NCBI GenBank assembly: GCA_964511625.1
Contig: CAZEJG010000006.1
Span: 1-64,000 of the forward strand
Length of the DNA: 64,000 nucleotides
Direction: 5' to 3'
Origin: Pseudohoeflea sp964511625
GTDB taxonomy: Bacteria; Pseudomonadota; Alphaproteobacteria; Rhizobiales; Rhizobiaceae
Shown here piece by piece: positions 59,526-64,000 of this stretch; positions within the stretch are counted from its first letter, which is position 1, and the number at the start of each line of letters is the position of its first letter. The notes under the pieces are model-generated. The model had not been told where the DNA came from. It ran no database searches and worked only from the letters and a program-made list of their open reading frames with translations. A program made the translations under genes and the position numbers.

Positions 59526-61205
59526 ATGAGTGAATACCGGTCGGATATCGAAATCGCGCGCGCGGCGCAAAAGAAGCCGATCGGCGAGATCGGCGCCAGG
59601 CTCGGTATTCCGGGCGAGCATCTTCTGCCCTTCGGCCACGACAAGGCGAAAATCTCCTCGGACTTCATCGCCTCGCTCGACGACCGGCCAGACGGCAAGC
59701 TGATCCTGGTAACGGCCATCAGCCCGACGCCGGCCGGTGAGGGCAAGACGACGACGACCGTGGGTCTCGGAGACGGGCTGTCCCGGATCGGCAAGAAGAC
59801 GGCGATTTGTCTGCGCGAACCCTCACTGGGCCCCAATTTCGGCATCAAGGGCGGAGCGGCCGGCGGCGGCCGGGCGCAGGTCGTGCCGATGGAAGACATC
59901 AACCTTCATTTCACCGGCGATTTTCATGCGATCACCACCGCCAACAACCTGCTGGCGGCCCTGATCGACAACCACATCCATTGGGGTAACGACCTCGATA
60001 TCGACGTGCGGCGGGTCAGCTGGCGGCGGGTGGTCGACATGAACGACCGGGCGCTGCGCCAGATCGTCTCCTCGCTCGGCGGGGCGCCGAACGGGTTTCC
60101 GCGCGAGACCGGGTTCGACATCACGGTGGCTTCGGAAGTCATGGCAATTCTGTGCCTGGCGCGCGATCTCAGTGACCTGCAGCGCCGGCTCGGCAACATC
60201 GTCATCGGTGCGCGGCGCGACAAGAGCCCCGTCTATGCCCGCGATCTCAAGACCGACGGCGCGATGACGGTGCTCCTGAAGGATGCGATGCAGCCCAATC
60301 TGGTGCAGACGCTCGAACATACGCCGGCTTTCGTGCATGGCGGTCCCTTTGCCAACATCGCCCATGGCTGCAATTCGGTGGTCGCCACGCGCACGGCGCT
60401 GAAGCTCGCGGATTTCGTCGTCACCGAGGCCGGCTTCGGGGCCGATCTCGGGGCGGAAAAGTTCTTCGACATCAAGTGCCGCAAGGCGGGGCTGAACCCG
60501 GCTGCCGCGGTGATCGTCGCCACCGTCCGGGCGCTGAAGATGAACGGCGGGGTGGCGAAGGCCGATATCGGCGCCGAGAACATCGAGGCGCTGACGGCCG
60601 GCTGCGCCAATCTCGGTCGCCATGTCGAGAACGTCATGGGGTTCGGCGTGCCGGTGGTGGTCGCCATCAACCATTTCGCCACGGATACGCTCTCCGAAAT
60701 CGAGGCGATCCGGAACTATTGCGACAGTCTCGGCGTGGAAGCGATCCTTTGCCGGCACTGGGCGCAGGGCTCGGCGGGCATCGAGGAACTCGCGCACAAG
60801 GTGGCCGAACTCGCCGAAAGCGGGCAGGCGCAGTTCTCGCCTCTCTATCCCGACAGCATGCCGCTGTTCGAAAAGATCGAGACTGTTGCGCGCAGCATCT
60901 ACCGCGCGGGCGAAGTCGCCGCCGGAAAGTCGGTGCGTGACGATCTCGCGCGCTGGGAGGAGCAGGGCTACGGCAAGCTGCCGGTCTGCATGGCCAAGAC
61001 GCAGTACTCGTTCTCCGCCGATCCGGGCCTGCTCGGCGCGCCGTCCGGCCACACGCTGCCGGTGCGCGAAGTACGGCTGTCGGCCGGGGCAGGTTTCGTC
61101 GTCGCCGTCTGCGGCGACATCATGACCATGCCCGGCCTGCCGCGCTCGCCGTCATCCGAACGGATCGGACTGACGGCGCAGGGCGATATCGAGGGGCTGT
61201 TCTGA
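59526..61205 (+). CDS. fhs: Formate-tetrahydrofolate ligase
   Basis: 559-aa enzyme of normal length. ATP site TPAGEGKTTTTVGLGDGL; family segments LREPSLGPNFGIKGGAAGGG and NLHFTGDFHAITTANNLLAA are intact. It makes 10-formyl-THF from formate, ATP and THF. GGGGGAGAC precedes the ATG and a strong terminator follows. Single-gene unit downstream of putA (116 nt gap). Confidence 0.95.
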   Translation: MSEYRSDIEIARAAQKKPIGEIGARLGIPGEHLLPFGHDKAKISSDFIASLDDRPDGKLILVTAISPTPAGEGKTTTTVGLGDGLSRIGKKTAICLREPSLGPNFGIKGGAAGGGRAQVVPMEDINLHFTGDFHAITTANNLLAALIDNHIHWGNDLDIDVRRVSWRRVVDMNDRALRQIVSSLGGAPNGFPRETGFDITVASEVMAILCLARDLSDLQRRLGNIVIGARRDKSPVYARDLKTDGAMTVLLKDAMQPNLVQTLEHTPAFVHGGPFANIAHGCNSVVATRTALKLADFVVTEAGFGADLGAEKFFDIKCRKAGLNPAAAVIVATVRALKMNGGVAKADIGAENIEALTAGCANLGRHVENVMGFGVPVVVAINHFATDTLSEIEAIRNYCDSLGVEAILCRHWAQGSAGIEELAHKVAELAESGQAQFSPLYPDSMPLFEKIETVARSIYRAGEVAAGKSVRDDLARWEEQGYGKLPVCMAKTQYSFSADPGLLGAPSGHTLPVREVRLSAGAGFVVAVCGDIMTMPGLPRSPSSERIGLTAQGDIEGLF

Positions 61206-61209
61206 CAGC

Positions 61210-61245
61210 AAAAGACCCCGCTGCCATGAGACAGCGGGGTCTTTT
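61210..61245. terminator. Bidirectional intrinsic terminator
   Basis: AAAAGACCCCGCTG (61210-61223) and CAGCGGGGTCTTTT (61232-61245) form a perfect 14-bp stem with an 8-nt loop. It ends with T-runs on both strands and separates fhs from the converging TonB receptor gene. Confidence 0.93.
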
Positions 61246-61268
61246 CATGCACTGCCGATGCGCGACGA

Positions 61269-63563
61269 TCAGAAGGTCTTGGTGACCGAGAGGCGGAAAG
61301 AGCGTCCGGCTTCGCTGTAGTAGTCGCGCTTAGCGTTCGAAACGCCATCCGGCACGCTGACCGCGTCCCAATAGGTCTCGTCGAAGATGTTGAAGACGCC
61401 GGCCTGGAGCTTGAGGCCCTCGACCTGCTCCGGTTCCCACCAGAAGGTGGTGTCGACCAAGCCGTAGGAAGGTGCCACGAAGCCGCCGCCGTTGACCTTG
61501 TCACGTGCTGCGGCCGCGGTGAGGGACACGTCGGCGCCCCAGTTTTCCTTCGCATAGCCCAGACCGATGATGCCGCGAAGCGGGGCCACGGAGTTGAGAT
61601 ATTCGTCGGTATCGGTATCGCGGCCTTCCGTCCAGGCGAGCGAACCCCAGGTGCGCCATTCGGGCGTGATGTTCCACTGGCCGGCCAGTTCGACGCCGTA
61701 GATGTTGACGTGTGCGCGGTTGGCGTAGCCGGTGACGCCGCCGACGGGGTATTCGCCGCCCGGCGGCTGAAGCGTCACGGAATCGATGAAGTTCCGGTAG
61801 TAGGAGTTGAAGATCGTCGCGGAGAAAGCGAGATTGTCTGTCTCGTAGTTGGCGCCGATCTCGAAACCGTCGCTGCGCTCGGTCTTGAGCTCGGGATTGC
61901 CGACGCGGGCGTAGGAACCGGGTGCGCCGTAGTTCTCATAGAGTTCCGCTACCGAAGGCGCGCGGAAGCCCTGCGCCCACTGGGCGAAAAGCTCGAGATC
62001 GCTTGTGGCCTGCCAGGCAAAGCGCAGTTTCGGCGAGATGCCGAAATCGTCGTTATCCCGGAGGTAGGACGGATCGTAGTTCGGGCTGTCCTCGTAGGCA
62101 GCGGTCGATTTCGGGTTGTGGCTGAACCAGTCGAAACGGATGCCGGGCGTGATGGTGAGCCGATCGTCCATAAGCTTGATGTCGTCCTCGACATAGAAGC
62201 CGAGCACCATGCTATCGACGTCCGGCATGTCGGACGCATTGGTATGCAGGAAGCGACAGGACTGCGGGCCAATGCTCGCTCCCGGCCCAAAGGAGAATTC
62301 CGGAATCGTCGACCAGTCGACGTCGGGACAATTGTCGACGCCCGCCGAATACTGGTGGGTCTTCTGCAGATAGGCCTCGCCGCCGAACCGGAGGGAGTGG
62401 AAATTGTTACCGATCGTCAGATCTTTCGAGCTATCCGCGGTCAGTCCGTAAGCCGTCTGTTCGAGAAGATTGTCGCGCCGGTAAACGCCATCGGGCGGGC
62501 CGTAATAGTAGTTTGGTGGCGTAAAGGCGGCCCGACCGTCTTCCAGACGAATGCCGTCAGTCGTGTTGTTGAGCTTCTGCTTCTGCCAATACAACTGGAT
62601 GCTCGCCTCGTCGACCATGTCCCCATCGCCGGGGGACAAGAAGTCGTAGGACAGCGAGACACGCTTGCGGTCGACGATCTCACCGCTTTTCAGCGTTCCC
62701 GGCTCATACAGCTCGGTGCCAGTGCTGGCGGAGGTCGTTCCCAGCAGGTTGTCGATGTCCTCGTCGCGTTTGTACCATTCGGCGGTAATGCCGAGGCGAT
62801 GGCCGCCTTCGATGTACTGATGGAATTTCGCGAGCACGTTGCCCTGATCGAAATCCATCGGATTGGCCATCGTGCGATCCGCCCCGTAGCCGCCGATTGT
62901 GCCCTGATTGTCGCGCTCGTGGCCCTGCTTGTAGCCACCCTGAACCATGAACCAGCTGTCTCCGGAGCGAACCGCCGCGGCAGCCGAGCCGCTGACGCTT
63001 TCATCCGCGCTGTCGTAGGTGGATTTGAGTATTCCACCGTAGGTCCGGCCGTCCTTGATCAGGTCTTCGGGATCCAGCGTCCTGACATTGACCACGCCGC
63101 CGAGTGCACCGGATCCATAACGGCTCGAATCCGCGCCCTTGGTGATGTCGAGCGCGGAGATGCTGTCGAAGTCATAGGCGTTGACGCCGCCCTTGGCGTC
63201 GTCGCGGGGGTCGGTGAGCCAGGGCTGGCGGATGCCGTCGAGAAGGGTCAGAACCCGGTTGTCGCCGAGACCGCGCAGATTGATGCTGTTCGTGGATGCG
63301 TTGTAGTTCACGCCGGCGTCGACGCGGCGGGAAAAATCCTCGAAGGAGAGGACCTGCCGCTCGTCGAGCGTCTCGCGGTCGGTCGTCTTGGTCAGAGGCG
63401 AGGCATCGGCTGCTTCCCCTTCGCCCTTTACACTGATTGTTTCCAAGGCGGTGGTTCCGCCGGAGCTTGCGTCCTGGGCGAGTGCGCCGCCGGATTGACC
63501 GGCGAGAAGCGCGAGGGCGCTGCCGCTCGCGAGGACGAGACGCCAATATGACGATAGGAACAT
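61269..63563 (-). CDS. TonB-dependent outer-membrane receptor, heme/hemoglobin receptor type
   Basis: 764-aa receptor. Signal peptide 1-29 (ends GALAQ); TonB box ALETISVKG; plug with INLRGLGDNRVLTLLDGIRQP; barrel with C-terminal FRLSVTKTF. FRAPSVAELYE and NPELKTERSDGFEIG match the FRAP and NPDL boxes of heme receptors, but there is no His between them, unlike HemR-type proteins. Two Cys (about 418 and 439) may form a loop disulfide. Iron regulation is supported by the upstream TGA-N9-TCA box. Heme or another iron chelate is the likely ligand. Confidence 0.85.
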   Translation of the reverse strand: MFLSSYWRLVLASGSALALLAGQSGGALAQDASSGGTTALETISVKGEGEAADASPLTKTTDRETLDERQVLSFEDFSRRVDAGVNYNASTNSINLRGLGDNRVLTLLDGIRQPWLTDPRDDAKGGVNAYDFDSISALDITKGADSSRYGSGALGGVVNVRTLDPEDLIKDGRTYGGILKSTYDSADESVSGSAAAAVRSGDSWFMVQGGYKQGHERDNQGTIGGYGADRTMANPMDFDQGNVLAKFHQYIEGGHRLGITAEWYKRDEDIDNLLGTTSASTGTELYEPGTLKSGEIVDRKRVSLSYDFLSPGDGDMVDEASIQLYWQKQKLNNTTDGIRLEDGRAAFTPPNYYYGPPDGVYRRDNLLEQTAYGLTADSSKDLTIGNNFHSLRFGGEAYLQKTHQYSAGVDNCPDVDWSTIPEFSFGPGASIGPQSCRFLHTNASDMPDVDSMVLGFYVEDDIKLMDDRLTITPGIRFDWFSHNPKSTAAYEDSPNYDPSYLRDNDDFGISPKLRFAWQATSDLELFAQWAQGFRAPSVAELYENYGAPGSYARVGNPELKTERSDGFEIGANYETDNLAFSATIFNSYYRNFIDSVTLQPPGGEYPVGGVTGYANRAHVNIYGVELAGQWNITPEWRTWGSLAWTEGRDTDTDEYLNSVAPLRGIIGLGYAKENWGADVSLTAAAARDKVNGGGFVAPSYGLVDTTFWWEPEQVEGLKLQAGVFNIFDETYWDAVSVPDGVSNAKRDYYSEAGRSFRLSVTKTF

Positions 63564-63900
63564 GGATTGACCCCCTGACAGAGCCGCGAGATGGTTGCGG
63601 ATTGCGGCTCTTCGAACATGTGTGATGATCGGCTGGCTGTCGGGCGGAAGGCTTCCGCGCAGAGGGCTGGCTGGTTTGTAATGGACTGTCTGCGTTCGCG
63701 AAATGCGCAGTCTGTAACTGCCACATAAAAAACATGAGGAATTAAGTCAACATAAACTGGACGAACATGGTCGGTTCGGCGGCGGCACGAGTTCGTCCGA
63801 CGTGACCTGTTGCCAAAATGCCGCGCGTTTTTGCCACGGTGCAGGAACGCGCGCTATTTTCTATCTGCTCTCCTGTGACAACCGCCCGAAGGATCCCGCC
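63564..63900. other. Divergent promoter region of the receptor and a partial gene
   Basis: This 337-nt gap has no supportable gene. It contains the iron-box promoter described separately, a GCGGAAG/CTTCCGC inverted repeat (63644-63658) in the receptor leader, and an AAGGA ribosome site at 63889-63893 for the plus-strand gene. Confidence 0.6.
63722..63750 (-). promoter_or_regulatory. Predicted receptor promoter overlapped by RirA-type iron box
   Basis: On the minus strand, -35 TTGACT (63745-63750) and -10 TATGTG (63722-63727) are 17 nt apart. TGACTTAATTCCTCA (63735-63749) inside it is a TGA-N9-TCA box, the core of the rhizobial IRO motif recognised by RirA. Binding would block the -35. RirA is encoded in the same window. 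Confidence 0.65.
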
Positions 63901-64000
63901 ATGACCGATTTTGCACTTTCCACCGATCACGATGTCTCCGCCGATGCCGAATACGAGGCCGGCGTCCGCCAGATTTCGCTGTTCTTCGCCGCCGTCATCG
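63901..64000 (+). CDS. Partial gene of unknown function, divergent from the receptor
   Basis: Runs off the window end. The 33 readable residues begin MTDFALSTDHDVSADAEY and turn hydrophobic (ISLFFAAVI), so a membrane segment probably starts there. AAGGA at 63889-63893 supports the ATG. Its place next to an iron-regulated receptor suggests an uptake role, but there is too little to name it. Confidence 0.5.
   Translation, partial: MTDFALSTDHDVSADAEYEAGVRQISLFFAAVI

Noticed and set aside
1..64000. CRISPR arrays, tRNA genes, integrases or insertion sequences
   Set aside because: No regularly spaced repeats, cloverleaf genes or transposase-like proteins were found by reading; a dedicated tRNA and repeat scan would confirm this.

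Overview
The window is GC-rich, densely packed DNA of an alphaproteobacterium, most likely Hyphomicrobiales (Rhizobiales). The evidence is a RirA iron regulator with its three cluster cysteines, a NolR-like ArsR regulator, a ChoXWV choline transporter, short PutA paired with an Lrp-type regulator, and Mrp with a His-rich linker. The genus cannot be fixed from the sequence alone. No tRNA, rRNA, CRISPR, transposase or phage gene was seen.

Layout. (1) 2-7008 (+): ectoine/hydroxyectoine uptake and breakdown (TRAP transporter uehBC, universal stress protein, eutABC, doeA, doeB), followed by a TIM-barrel enzyme and a flavoprotein dehydrogenase. (2) 9818-16716: mixed housekeeping and transport genes: DUF1304, LysE, AbrB-type permease, Mrp Fe-S carrier, serine hydrolase, rirA, GH13 alpha-glucosidase. 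(3) 16729-34959: a large nucleobase block, almost all on the minus strand. It holds the reductive pyrimidine route (preT-preA, hydA, beta-ureidopropionase, omega-aminotransferase), an NMT1/SsuA-type ABC importer, adenine deaminase and a RutR-like TetR regulator. Two genes look like intruders in this block: an AT-rich two-helix membrane protein between two importer genes, and an FkbM methyltransferase between hydA and a VOC gene. (4) 35235-39329: a secreted GH9 glucanase and two Gfo/Idh/MocA dehydrogenases. (5) 39563-42434: copA, copZ and an ArsR regulator. (6) 42511-47749: HugZ-like protein, SDR, choVWX, cytochrome c. (7) 47897-54860: a tightly packed plus-strand cluster of largely undescribed genes: coiled-coil protein, 392-aa protein, AAA+ ATPase, orphan Phd antitoxin, 433-aa protein, DUF2333 membrane protein. 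(8) 54877-61205: solo LuxR, putR/putA, fhs. (9) 61269-64000: a TonB-dependent receptor behind a promoter carrying a TGA-N9-TCA iron box, and a divergent partial gene.

How it fits together. Much of the window handles nitrogenous osmolytes and nucleobases as nutrients: ectoine, choline, proline, pyrimidines and adenine, with formyl-THF synthesis beside it. RirA and the iron-box receptor are a likely regulator-target pair within the same window. The best candidate for an undescribed system is the 47.9-54.9 kb ATPase cluster. The second candidate is the pair of foreign-looking insertions in the pyrimidine operon.
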